DNA of 64,000 nt from Argentina anserina. Lineage: Eukaryota > Streptophyta > Magnoliopsida > Rosales > Rosaceae. The notes under the pieces are model-generated. The model saw nothing but the letters and a program-made list of their open reading frames with translations. It had not been told where the DNA came from and made no database searches. The translations under genes were made by a program, and so were the position numbers. Shown one piece after another: positions 33,439-45,700 of this stretch; position 1 is the stretch's first letter, and every line of letters begins with the position of its first letter. The DNA is taken from positions 5,022,001 through 5,086,000 of the forward strand of contig NC_065873.1 in NCBI RefSeq assembly GCF_933775445.1, read 5' to 3'.

Positions 33439-35707
33439 CTCACCCTTGCTTGAGGTAGATCAGCATGATGCATACATACAAGTGATGCAACTAAGCTAAA
33501 AGGCACACAATACCTTAAATTATGCTCTAAAGTCCTATTTCTATGGCCACGCTGAGCCAGAGAACTTAGAAAACTGTAGTTAACTTGGAAATCAAGGTAC
33601 TGAAGGAAAAGAAAATTGCACATATGCACCACACATCAGTACAGGTGAGTAAACTATGGATGACTTGAGTATCTGCAAAGTGGTAAAAAACCAATAACCA
33701 AAGTGATAGGACTGCTATTTGCTGGTTGCTTGTTACTTGTGCAGATTGTACAACACCTGTATAATGGATATATTAAATACTAGCACATATTGGAGATCTT
33801 AGGGTAGTATAAGGAAAAGGCGAAAAGCTGATTGTGATGCAGTTATGAATCATGTTTTGCATCTATGAATCATAAGTGACAAATCAAAACATCTTTTGAT
33901 CTAGTGGACATGCTTATTAGCACATGATTTGATACACTCTCTGAACAAAATAGTTGACATAGATTGGAAGTTATGTATAGTTGAACAAAAATAATGCGAT
34001 ATCTTGCCCCTAAAACCAAGCCAAAATGACAACAGCCCATTCCTAATTTCCCATATCAAGTTTGGATGACCAGAAAATTGATTCAAAGCACAATGTATAA
34101 AAATACACGTTACTGCTAACTAGAAGCCATAATTATGCAAATCCCTTTAAAACATCACCAAGGCTTCTGTATTATATCCCTTTTAGAGCCTTTTTTTTAA
34201 GAAAAGAAAAAAGGAAAACAAAATGTGATGTTGCAACGGCTGAGCATAGTGGACACGAGTCAAGAACTCCATCCCTCATCTTCTGATTGCGTTACAAAAA
34301 CAGCCAGGGGATCACTCAAGAAAGTATCAAAGAGTGCAGGAATAACTCCTAAATATAAGATTTAGAAACAGGAGATGGTGCATGAAAGCAGAAAATATGA
34401 CTACAGTCTACGACTAACAGAGGTTTTTTTTTCATTTTTCCAACATCACAGACAACAAAGAACAAAAGGGGTGGTTTCCAAATTTAGTGATAATAAGGAA
34501 AGCTCTATAGTTCTGTAAACATGATAAGCCAAGCAAAATACAATAAGAACATTCATCACGGCATGGAGGGGCAGGCCAACTGAAATTTTTAATCCTCTTA
34601 TTGATCACTTCCTTGTGTGGATTCTATTTCAATGGGAATTTGATGAGTAACAGCAGAATAACATACATAGACTAGCAACAGGTCAACAATTTACTCAATG
34701 CTTCACCATCAACTAGATAGACTAGGATTCTGTTAGGTACGTGGGAGTAGATAAATAGGATTCTAGGGGGAAGTTTTGTTACATTCCCAGATTCGACAAG
34801 ACCCAAACTGATATTTGAATATGCCTCTGACAGGTCTCCATACAATTCCTAAAGAAAACCTTCTCCTGCCTATCAGGTTCTTGTTTACCAACAACCAAGA
34901 TTACAGGTTGAGTTCCAATAATTAGCTTCACCCAAGTTCTGAATTTACACAAATACGTACAATAAATACTTATCTTGTAGCACAGAGTCTAACTTCCAAT
35001 CTATAATCATGTATAGGTGATATCAAAAAACAGCAATTGAAACCAATAATTTTGGAGCGGTGAAGGGTTGACATACCTGAGCTCGATAGATTTCAACTCA
35101 TCATATTGATCCTGCAGGATCGATTATATCCTTGGACAATGAACCAACTATCAACACACACACACCATCCTATCATAGCCAAATGGTGTCTGATTGTTTC
35201 TTTAACAACCCTCATATGTTTTTAACCTAATGATTAGCAAGGGCTCCATGATTGATTATCCAATAGCAATGACATCAATCTTGGAGACCTTGCCAATCAT
35301 GAGATCGAAAAACATGTATTGCCCTGTCCAAGTTTCCTCGCATACAGTAACCCTGGATAAGGCTTTGAGTAGATTTAGATGGGTTTATCCAGATTTGGTT
35401 GGGTCTGAGGATTGAGAGAAGACAGCGGAAACAGTCACGAGTAGGGATTAGACTTCTCTCTCTCTCTCTCTTATTATATATTGATTCAAATCATTCAATA
35501 CCATCTTGCCAAAAAAAAACCATTCAATATCAATTTTATCAATTTGAAAGCAATTTCGTCCATAGGAATTTATTTTTTATACGAAAGTAAAATTGTAAGG
35601 AGAAGTATAACCGCGTTTATATTACGATTATTACCTTAAATTCTAAACTCTATCAGCCGAGTTTAAAATTACTCGACCATGTTTGTTTTATGAAATAAAT
35701 GGCATGA
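32931..35707. other. Long intergenic stretch without genes
   Basis: About 2.8 kb with MED10 3' sequence at its left. It holds a (GT)n microsatellite and a (CT)n run (35455-35471). Small frames (33345-33632 minus, 33901-34086 minus, 35230-35415 plus) carry no recognised motifs. I see no transposon ends. Confidence 0.55.
33407..33436. repeat. (GT)15 microsatellite
   Basis: Thirty bases of uninterrupted GT dinucleotide, likely length-variable. Confidence 0.95.
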
Positions 35708-36985
35708 GAAAAAAAAAAGTGATTCATTCTGTCTTAAACCACCTGATCCACAGTCAAATTAAATTTTGATGGTTATGTCATCCAGGATTGTCATGGTCTT
35801 ACTTCTGCTGGTTTTATTCTCCAAGACTCCAATGGTGACCCCATTCTTGCTATCTCTGCTGAAACTTTTGCCCTCCGAGCCGGTCTTCTTGCTGCCCTTC
35901 TTCATGGTCACCAGCACATTTCAGTGGAAGGAGACTCAAAGATTCTCATTGATGCCATCAACAACTCCTATTCAACTCCATGGAGAATCAAATCTCTAGT
36001 TGCTGATATAAAGGCTCTTGCCTCAAAGTTTAATCAAATCTCTTTCAGGCATATTTGGAGAGAAGCGAATTTTGTAGTTGTTGTTGTGGCAGATCTTGGT
36101 CACTCTCATCTTTTGGCTAGATGGAGTTCAAAATTTCCTAGTTATGTTTTAAGTGTTTTTTTTTAGAAGAATGCTATTTTATTTAGGGAGTTTATATTCA
36201 TATCTCCAAAAATGATACAGATCTCCTTACTCAATGAATCTTTATTTTGTTTTCATAGATACATAAAATGTTATTTAGACCTCCATAGTTTTTCTAAAAT
36301 ATCCAATATCTAATTTGATATATTAAATTTGACTACTATTAATTAATTTATTTCATACTCTTTTTCAAATTCATTTATTATATATAACTCAGAAAATGTA
36401 TAATAATCACACAAACTATCTTCTTGAATTAATTCACTCTTCCACTCGTTTTCTAAATTCATAATAAAATTGGTTGACTAATTTTTTCATCCACTGATAC
36501 ACACACACACACACATATATATGCAACTCACCGAGAATTAACATCAACGTATATGAAATATTTTAACCTCTAATGAACGAATTTTGTTCTTTGACTCAAT
36601 TCAAAGTTTATGACTCATATAATTTTTACATTAAATCATCTACATTAAATTTGATGTTAATCATCTACATTTAATTTTTGAATTATGATGTTTATCAAAA
36701 AAGAAGGTAATCAATTAAATCTTATTATGCAATATGATATCGCATTTTGGGATTTTCTAGCAATAAATATAAAATAATTATCTACATTTATAATAATCTC
36801 ATTTTGTAATTTCATATACATTGACTAAGTCAAAATTTTCTAAGAAAATAAGGAACTCTAAATACTATTTTGAGATATATGAATAGAAACACTATTTTGT
36901 TTAATAAGTCAGGAATATGTTGTTTTATTAGCTTTATGCTCTAGTCTTGTATTCACTTTTATTATTGAAAAAAAAAAGTGATTCA
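35708..36985 (+). mobile_element. 5'-truncated LINE with 19-bp target-site duplication
   Basis: GAAAAAAAAAAGTGATTCA occurs at 35708-35726 and again at 36967-36985. Between them lies a fragment whose first part encodes a plant LINE-type RNase H (35750-36166) and whose end, TTGTATTCACTTTTATTATTGAAA, is typical of plant LINE 3' ends. A long flanking duplication that starts in an A-rich tract is the mark of target-primed reverse transcription. The missing 5' part is the usual outcome of incomplete reverse transcription. Confidence 0.8.
35750..36166 (+). pseudogene. LINE RNase H-like domain fragment (RVT_3)
   Basis: Read in one frame from TVKLNFDGYVIQD near 35750, through TSAGFILQDSNGDPILA and ALRAGLLAALLHGH, to VEGDSKILIDAINN, KALASKFNQISFRHIWREAN and a stop at 36164-36166. 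The NFDG, EGDS and HIWREAN motifs are those of the plant 'reverse transcriptase-like' RNase H found at LINE C-termini. There is no start codon and no upstream RT, so it is a fragment. The frame itself is unbroken for about 138 codons. Confidence 0.85.
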
Positions 36986-37780
36986 ATTTCCTTTGTTTGG
37001 GAGCCAAATTAAGGACAAGGGATAAAAAAAAAGGAAAGTAATTCCCAAAGCAATTAAATATCCATTCTTCCCCCGTTCTGTGACACACCCCATGATATCA
37101 CTTTTCATTTCAACATTTGACATCTAATGCTAAAGTTGGGATTAAACTAATCCTGCCGTTATAGATTTCGTCATTAATATGAGGACCGGGTATTATGGAA
37201 AATTGATCACCTCTCCTTGGAGACCGCTTAAGATTTGTTTTTACATTGCTTACACATTCCAAACACATGAAACCGATGAAAGAAAAATTGATGGAAACTG
37301 AAGTTTCTCATGGCAATGGAAATAACAAGACCCAAATGTGATTGGCCGAAATTTGATGCCCTTCTTAGGCAATGGCATCGGCCATGAATTTGGATTTTCT
37401 AAACACATGATAAAGAAAATGGAGGAGAATGATCTTGTAATATTCGTTGTATTGGGTATTCATAAGCAATCTCCAATGGAAGCTTAGTATTCTTAAGCGA
37501 TCTCCAATGAAACTGATAATGAATGTTGTATGTGACTTTGATGTTTTGGGTTGTGGTTTAATTATTATAGTGAAATCTTGAAACTGGAGAAAAATCTGGT
37601 TGTATTGATCTATTCAATCTCACACGATACAGTGAAAAGAAATTTGCATGGGTTGGTGATAAAGCAAAGAATAGTTTTGTGAGTTGTCATGACTTCTGTT
37701 ATGATTAGTCATTATTGGATTATACACTATATACATGAATTGACTTAATGTATGCACTCTTTTGTAGGAAGATATGAAAA
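36986..37780. other. AT-rich spacer before the CACTA relic
   Basis: No gene recognised. The part just before 37781 (about 37620-37780) looks like intron ending TTTTGTAG, a good 3' splice site for the following transposase exon. Confidence 0.4.
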
Positions 37781-38215
37781 ATCTACAAAACAAGCCTCCA
37801 ATAAATGAAAAATCTAGTGAGATTATGTCAAAAGATGAGATCTATGATGAAGTGTTTTCCAAAATTGTTGGTCCACCACAATGAAGCTATATACAAGGCT
37901 TAGGAGCAGGCCTAAAGCCTAAAAGATCTAAGATTGCAACAAGTGGTGCCCAAGTGAAGGAGGCAAATAAAAGGGCTGAGCATTGGGAAAGATAAGCAAT
38001 TCAGCTTGGAGATGAGTTGATGGTTGTGACATCTACTGTAGCTAAGCAAAATGAGGAGTTAGAGCCGGTGCAACTACGCAAAAGGAAGAGTTGAAAGCAG
38101 TGAATGCTCAAGCTACTCAACAAAACGAAGAGCTTGAGGCCCTACAAGCTAGACAGAACAACACCGACTCACTTATCCTCAAACTTTTTCCCGCAATTAT
38201 CTTCCCAAAAATGAA
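37781..38215 (+). pseudogene. CACTA/En-Spm accessory transposase relic (Transposase_24-like)
   Basis: After a 3' splice-like TTTTGTAG the reading is EDMKNLQNKPPINE, then DEIYDEVFSKIVGPPQ. After a stop it is SYIQGLGAGLKPKRSK and GAQVKEANKRAEHWER. The D-E-I-Y..V and GLG-G-KP motifs followed by a coiled coil are the pattern of plant Ptta/En/Spm (CACTA) proteins. The coiled-coil part, with EELE repeats ending near LSSQK at about 38215, is broken by stops and frame changes. It is homologous to the tail fused to DCL2-A at 12633-12930. Confidence 0.68.
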
Positions 38216-40389
38216 GGTATTTTACTGCTCTTAGTTCTTGAACAGTTATTGTAACTATACATATATCGCTTAGTAGTCTATACTCATATGTGTGCATTTG
38301 CTTTTAGTTATTAGTAAGCTCAAATTTGAAGGGTTTGCTATTTTGATTAAATTTGGTTGAATAGTTACAATATATGCTGGAAAAATAAAATACAAAACAG
38401 GTTTACTGCTTTAGGCTTCATTTACAATGGTGATACATAAATGCTGGTTGAATTCTTGTCTGTAGCATTCACCAAACTTATTTTTGATTATTTATGTGAT
38501 ATATCAAGAATATATAAGGGGTGTCTATTAGAGTATATCGATTAGAAATTAGTTCAAGTTTTGCATCAACTTGCTTTACTTTAATAGTTGGAAAGTAACA
38601 ACGTTGGAAAGAAAAATCCAAGGCAGATTGTAAGTTGTAACTCTGCAAGAATATAAAAGACATATACATGTTGACAATTGAAGGAAACATAACTTCTTTA
38701 AAAAAAAGTTTGTCATTAAGAAAAGTAAATTAAATAACTTGTCACATACATGTACTAATTTCAATTCACAAAATACCAGAGTTGATTTGTTTCCAATTTC
38801 AATTCAGTCCTACATGATCTGTTTTTTTTTGTACATCCTTTAATATCTCGGACTATTGTTAATTGAACTACCATTAACATTAGCGTTTATTCTCATGCGA
38901 TAATACTCTTTTCATTTTTCATGTCACATTTTGGTTTTAAAAGTTTTTAATGTGTACATAATTCTACACCGATTGATCAATTTGAGATTTGTTTTTTTAG
39001 AAGTTTGGATGTATTTGTGATCTAAAAACAATGTACGTGGTTCTTATCATAAAATTTGAACGATATAGTACTTAGTTTCTAAAAATCAATTAATTAAGTT
39101 TGTTCTTTGAAACAATATTGATCAATATGTTAATTCTTTGAAATATACGATAACTACATCAATGTTATTAGGTTTGTTAGAGTAGATTGAGATTAATACC
39201 ATACCCAGAAAGATAAACCAATTAGAAGATGTTGAGTGCCAAACTAGTATCCTGTAGTGTCACTTCTAACGATTTATACTTTACACCCAAATATAGGGCT
39301 TTCTGCTTTGATACCTGATAAATTAGTGTGATTCGTCCTCTATACATCATTGACGAGTTTCAGTACTGTTCCACGCTTAAGTTCAGAGTCGGCTAAAAGA
39401 GCTGGTCAATCACTCATCGCCAATTTATTATAAATATTTTTATCCAAACACACTGCAAGGGAGTAAAACATGAGGGAATTTTATTAAAAGTGAGGATTTC
39501 ATAATTCTTAAGAGCCATTTTCCTCGTTTGACACTATTAGATTGGAAATTCTAAATTTCTATGGAAAAGAAAAAGAAGGATTTTTTTTTCTCCCTTGAAA
39601 TCCCTACAAAATAGGTGTCATTTACAAATTCATATGAAGGTTCAATTATGTATCCAAAATAAGGCTTTTTCAATTTTAATTTTGTAAGTCATGCATATTC
39701 AAAACTTTCTTAATCTATTATACAATATAAAAATTTACAATTAACGGATTTCAGATTGATAGAGTTCAAGATGCAATTATTTTTTAAAATTATACGAATT
39801 TTATAATTTTCTCATCAAAACACGAAGTCAAAATAGTTCCATGCAGTGGTTACCTAAAAATTATGCAAATTATGCTCCTTATGAAATGGGTGGATTATAC
39901 AATGCTAAACTATGCATTTACTCATATACTATCACATTATGCATGTACTCGTATGATATCACATCAATTTGTAATCGATATCCCAAATAAGGAGCATGTC
40001 AAAGGATCGAACTTTAAAACCTGTTGAGTGCTGGTTGCACAAGGCTCAATGGATGCATAAGATCTGGTTGCAGACTAGTCCACCGGTTATGTTGAATGTG
40101 GAAATTAAAACTGAACTCACCCAATCGGTGAATTACAAAACCCTTGTATATGGTGATTTCAAACAATTCTCATGAGTTAGTTCTGATTCTTGCATCACCT
40201 TGAAGCAGTTTTATTACAAGGTATTGATGTATACACATAATTTGACAAAATAAACACCAATACCGGAGAAATAGACCGAATATTGTTCCTTCCTAACCTA
40301 ATCAAAATACATGATATATCGTGTCAAAACTCAAGAGCACGCGCGTTATCTTTCTTTAAATAACCCTAACTTTTCTAATCCCTCCACAT
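38216..40389. other. AT-rich intergenic, no gene seen
   Basis: Very AT-rich. The overlapping minus frames near 38478-38764 are low complexity. No transposon ends were recognised. Confidence 0.55.
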
Positions 40390-40998
40390 TCACAAGCCAG
40401 TGAACAGAAAGCGCACTTGTTCATCTTTGGCACGTTGGAGTGCCATCTCCATAGAAGCAAGTCCTTTCTCAACGTCAGTCATTTGCATTGCTAGTGTCGT
40501 CATTTGACAATGTAGGGTACTCTTATGCTTCCTCAAGGCATCCAATTTTGCACTGACATTATCTACATCAGAATTACTCGAATCAAGAGCCAAGCAGGAA
40601 TCAACGATCGGGGTTAACCAGGATAAACCAAACGCTAAGCCTTGAGCTTCTTCCCAGAGTATTTGGAGATGTTCACATGACTTATTTATCATTTCTTTTT
40701 GTCTTGTTGAAGTGAGGAAGAACAGGAGCTCCCCCAGTGTCTCATAAGCAAATTCACGCCATCTCAAGCTCCTCTTTGGGCACATGGCCAGATCAGGATG
40801 ACGAATGCAGGCCTTCTCGAACAATGAACTGTAACACCTTGGAAGAATTGCCAACCCTCGAAAATTAACCAAATCATCATCAGATGGTTCTGGTATGCCA
40901 TGGGGCATGTCCTTAGGCTGTTTATCTGAGCACGTAGTAGAAACTGAGGCTGTGGTGGTGTTAGTGGCGGCAGTCATCTTTGCCCTCTTGTTTGCCAT
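40390..40998 (-). CDS. MATH-less MATH/coiled-coil family protein (RTM3-like C-terminal region), 202 aa
   Basis: One exon from ATG at 40998, 202 codons. After a Thr/Ser-rich N-terminus (1-35) there is a block: SSLFEKACIRHPDLAMCPK, REFAYETLGELLFFL, then MINKSCEHLQILWEEA and GLSWLTPIVDS. This corresponds to the conserved region after the MATH domain in plant MATH/coiled-coil proteins (the RTM3 family). A C-terminal predicted coiled coil follows (about 150-195, KLDALRKHKSTL to MEMALQRAKDEQ). The MATH (TRAF-like) domain itself is absent, and I see none upstream. RTM3 restricts long-distance movement of potyviruses in Arabidopsis. Whether this short form has any such role is unknown. It may be a small paralogue or a truncated copy, though the frame is clean. 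Confidence 0.68.
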   Translation of the reverse strand: MANKRAKMTAATNTTTASVSTTCSDKQPKDMPHGIPEPSDDDLVNFRGLAILPRCYSSLFEKACIRHPDLAMCPKRSLRWREFAYETLGELLFFLTSTRQKEMINKSCEHLQILWEEAQGLAFGLSWLTPIVDSCLALDSSNSDVDNVSAKLDALRKHKSTLHCQMTTLAMQMTDVEKGLASMEMALQRAKDEQVRFLFTGL

Positions 40999-41770
40999 CT
41001 GTGAGAGAGAACTTTTTAAGGAAGCATTTAAGCTAAAGAAAGAAATTGTTTTCTCTTCTTTCTCTAGATTGTATGGGGAAATTCCTCAGCTTTTTCTTCA
41101 GTCTCTTTCCAGCATAGGGATGGTGGGAAATCTGTTGTGAATTTATGAGCATGATACATTAGTGACCTCTAATTTTCTGAACACACTTTTTTTTTCTATA
41201 CTACGGACTGAAGTAATCGATTTATGATTTATGAGTATGGATGGGATCGATGAAGTTCATGAGAACTTATTAAGGAGTTTGTATCATAGATATCTATTAT
41301 GTACACCAAGATCAGCTCTTTTGAGATTATTATTCTATACTAGATTACCAGTGAAACACCAATATATAGTAGTCATAGAAGAAGACTACACCAAGATCAG
41401 CTCTTTTGCAACCAATCATTTAAACTAACCCATCTCGATCAATAATTTGACACTGTGACACTAAGCCGATATTATTTCAAGGTTTCCTTTTTTCTACAAA
41501 AAATTATCCTCAAATCAAAATAAACTACTCAACTGGTCTTGTGTACATATCGGTAGTAATTGAGCCAATAATCCTACAAATACCCCTACATGAAAAGTTC
41601 TATGGCAAACACAATTTAATCAAAGGAGGGTACAATGGAGAAACTACACTCCAAAAATCCTTCATGCAGATTACTAGTCTCCCACGTTTTGAGGGAAAAA
41701 AATTAGTTATCAAGTCTCGTTCAAATTCAGAAATAACTACTCATTATCTATTTTTCTACTTTCATATATA
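40999..41770. other. Intergenic, promoter side of the MATH-less gene
   Basis: No other gene seen. A CACCAAGATCAGCTCTTTTG sequence appears at about 41306 and again at about 41390, a short direct repeat. Confidence 0.45.
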
Positions 41771-42020
41771 CTAGTTTGTGCCCGTGCGATGCACGTTTTG
41801 TGATCGCGAATGTTTACATAATTGTATTCTTGATTCTTGAAAATCCATTTTTTATGTAATTTTGTTTCATATGAAGGATAATTTTAGTAAAACACATTGA
41901 TAAAATATTTATATTTTACATAATTATCCTTATGTCTGTGTGAGGATAAAGTTAAAGAAGAGTAAAATTGGTAGTTCACAATTTAGTAAAGATTTTACGT
42001 ACTGGTTTTATAATAGTAGA
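41771..42020 (-). mobile_element. Complete 250-bp non-autonomous Helitron
   Basis: On the minus strand it begins TCTACTATTATAAAACC at 42020, just after a host A. It ends with the stem CGTGCATCGCACG, then GGCACAAA and CTAG at 41771, followed by a host T. TC start, terminal hairpin, CTAG end and insertion between A and T are the four hallmarks of Helitrons. The interior is AT-rich and non-coding. Its 5' end resembles that of the Helitron-like element at 28754. Confidence 0.85.
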
Positions 42021-42765
42021 TTTTTTTTTTAATTTCTCAAAGTAAAAGGTCAAATGACACTCACTGTTAAGAGGCTAGTATACATTAATGTACTATGTAT
42101 CAACCACGATCGAGTCAGAGAGAGCCTACCCGCCGGCGAAACAAATAGTAGTAAGATTTTCTTATTGATAGTGAGGAAACGGTTTAACATAACCCGTTGG
42201 CACGGATTAATCTCTGATTCTCTTAGCCTAGAAAGTGATCGAAGAGACAACGATGATTATCAACACAAAAGTGTGCATATTCCCTGATCACCTTGAGAAC
42301 ATTTGCCAAACAACTCGTGTAATAGCCTTTTCAATCTCCGAAATGATCTTTCAAAGATGATAAAATTCCTTTACAATCGATGTTAAAACTTGTGAAAAGG
42401 TTGAAATAAATTAAAAAATTGCTACCAATTCTCAATTACAGCTTCCCAAGTTTCTTTTTTCATTTGATTTTTACATACAAATCCTACTGCAAACTGCTGG
42501 AAAAAGAGCAGGCAAGAGCACTACCACCACACTGCAACAAAACCGGTGATCAAACAAGCTCAAGCTCACTAGAGCACAATACTTCCAAACCATAATGTTC
42601 TTTTTACCATTATATTCTCCTATTTCAAGCGCATTTACTATAAATTCAAGTTCAGCAAGCTTGAGCAGATTTGATCATCACTCTGCTGTTAGTCTGAGTG
42701 TGCATCTGTTGAGGAAGTTGCGATTCATTTCCGTTCTGAACTTTTCACTCAACAATGCATGGAGA
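42021..42765. other. 3' flank of the DUF547 gene
   Basis: No gene seen. The part near 42560-42765 is probably 3' UTR of the minus-strand DUF547 gene. Confidence 0.45.
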
Positions 42766-45700
42766 TCACCACGCTACTTCTTTTGGTATAAGATAACGGA
42801 AAGTAAAGTTGTGAGGAATCCAATCAATTGTCTTCCACATTCTTCTCTGTTGGCACTGGTGATTGCTTTTTCTTTCTGAGTTGGGCAGTAAATGCTCAAT
42901 CATCTCTATTAAACCGGCAGAACATAATCCTGAGTCCTTTGCAAATGACTCCATAATCTTTGGAAGAAGGATTTTCTGTTCCTTGTGGAGAAGAAAGGTT
43001 GATTGGATGTACTCCTCTTTTGCAGTTTCCAGCTCCTCGAACACTCTCTTTGGTGTGTATATCCGTACCTAAACAATCGCAGCAAATGAGATTGATCCTA
43101 GAAATTACTAAGGCCTGCAGCTTGGGTTCTTCCTAAAGTACTATAAATTGAAAGGGATAATACTAAGGCCTGCAGCTTGGATTTATATATCAAATCAAAT
43201 AGTCGCCTCACAGTCACTTTTGCATCACGGCATCAAGCTATAACTAGTAGCGACTCATATATAGTGAAGTTTCTTAAAAAATCTACCCAATCAAACTAGC
43301 CAATATATGTAATCTGACTCTTTAGTTAGCGTGGTTCAAAGGAGCTTGCTCAGTTGGTCATTAAATCAATTTAAACCTTAAAAGTGTCTTTTTTAACAAT
43401 CACAAGTGTTTCTTAGCCAAAACTATAGATATCTAGTCTGGATAGACAAACATAGCTTCTGACATAAAATGAGGTTATGCTTTAAAAAGGAACATCTTCA
43501 ACAAATCTACAATGGATATATTGTAGTCGTAAGGGAAGAGGTGTATACCGCAGGATCGGAATAACTCCCGGAGCAGAGGGCAAAATGCAAAAGAGGTTCA
43601 AGATTCTCAATAGCATATGATTTGCGTACATCTCCATGCTTGAACTTCGTTTGCATGTTAAATAACAGCCGCAGCCACTAAAGAGAAATATACCTAAATT
43701 AGTCTAAAACCAATGGATTTAAAATCTTAAATCAGTCTAAGCATGTATTGTCAAAAAATTGGGTCTACATGATATTTGACAAAGGAAACACAGAGTTTAT
43801 AAACCGGTTCTCATGGAAAATGAGCTTACTTGTCCAGGACGAGGCAATCTACACCCCAAAATGGCTCTCTGTATCATGTCTACACTTATGGTGCGACCTC
43901 CCACGTTATACGCAGACTGAGGAAAGCACAAGCATGTTATCAAAGTTCTACACCATGTTATATTAAAAATTTGGTGGATAAAGTTCAAGTACCTTGAGTG
44001 GCAATGACACTCTTTTTGAATAATTCTTTGGAATCCCATATGTTAAAAATGTCTGAGATAAAGAAAACATAAATGTCAAATGCTTAAAATTAAGAAAACT
44101 AGAATAAGAGTATCAAATTAGTTGAAAGAACCATACATGCATAACGAGTGCATTGTGCACATTGATCCAAAATGCCAATTTCTCTTCATGTTTCATCTTT
44201 CTGAGATCAACTCCTTCCAACTGATAAACAAGGGAGCTGCCATGACATGGTTTTCAAGTTATACAAGAAGGTTTACAACAATAATCAAGTAAAGTTCTTC
44301 TATCCATTTAGAATTATTCAATCATGCAAAGGAATTGCTATTTAACTTTGCACGTACAACTTTATGAAAAAGCCAAAAGACATCCACAGTTCTGAAACTC
44401 AATCTCAAAAAAAAGATTTCAGATTAAAGACGAAATATCTAGCAACAGAGTCGGTTACAAACTTTTTTTACTAGATGCCTAGACTACTCAGCCAGCAGTT
44501 AGGGATAACAGAAAAGGGAAATCCATACAAGTTTGAAACGTATCATGTTGCAAAACAATTTAAGGATTTTAGCATCTCCATATTACAGAATTAGCATACC
44601 TGAATTTCTTTAGTGTGTGTTCGACATCTCTTAACTTCTCTGGATCCCCACTGATCCATTGTACCTTTAGCATTCTACAGTAAGGTCCACTCAAGTCTTC
44701 TGTTCCTTCAAAGTGGATAGGCTTTTCAAACTGTGAATTGAAGAAAGGAATTTTCGTACGCAGGGAACTCCACTTTTCACTTCCATTCTGTGAAGATAAG
44801 CCAGGCAGTGGTGCTGAGAATGCGATTGGAGAGCAAGAGTAACCGTCATTAATAATAGACGGGTCTGCAAGTTCACAATATATTGCTGAAATGCACTTGA
44901 TCATTTCTTCAGATAGGCAGTTTGCTGTCTCTGGAACATGATCAGAGAAATAAGTTCCAAGATGTTCTTCTGTATTTACTTTTGAAGTTGCAAATTGTGC
45001 TTTCTGAGAAGACAACATAGGAAGCCAAATTAGAGAAGCCTTTAAATTAAACCACTAAACATCTAAAATTAGCCAGAGTGACTAACTGCTATTCATGATA
45101 TTTTGTCATATTAAGTTACCTCTAGCATCGTGAAAGGTAAGGAGTGATATGAATCTACAGCTTTGGTTCGAGACATTGTTCTAGGAGAAGTTCTCGGTGA
45201 ACAAGTTGAATGCTGAGACAATGAGGAGTAGCAACGATGAATGCTTGAATCTAACACTTTTTCGGGTTCCCATATGCCAAGGCATTCATTGAATGGTTTG
45301 CCAGATGAACTCCGAGGCAATGTAAGATCATCCGAGTAGGTGATTGTTCTGGTACTTTCTGATGTAACATCTTGTTTAGAAACTTCTCCGGAACTACCTT
45401 GATGTGTGACTGAAGACGAATTCTGTCTTTCGGCCATCGGCAATTCAGCTGGTATGCATTGATCAAATGCTTTCCGGTATAAGGACAGTAGATAGCGCTC
45501 CAAAAGGACTACTTCCAGTTCCAAAACTGTAATGTCCTTTATTAGGTCCTTGGCAGGCTGAGGTCAATGAAAAGTGATGCCAACGGTCAGCATAAGAATA
45601 AACCGATTGAAAAAACATGCTAGGAAACCAAGTAATAAACTACATTCAAGCCAATTTCAAGGCTTCAAACTACATCAGTGTCTAAACATGATAATCTTGC

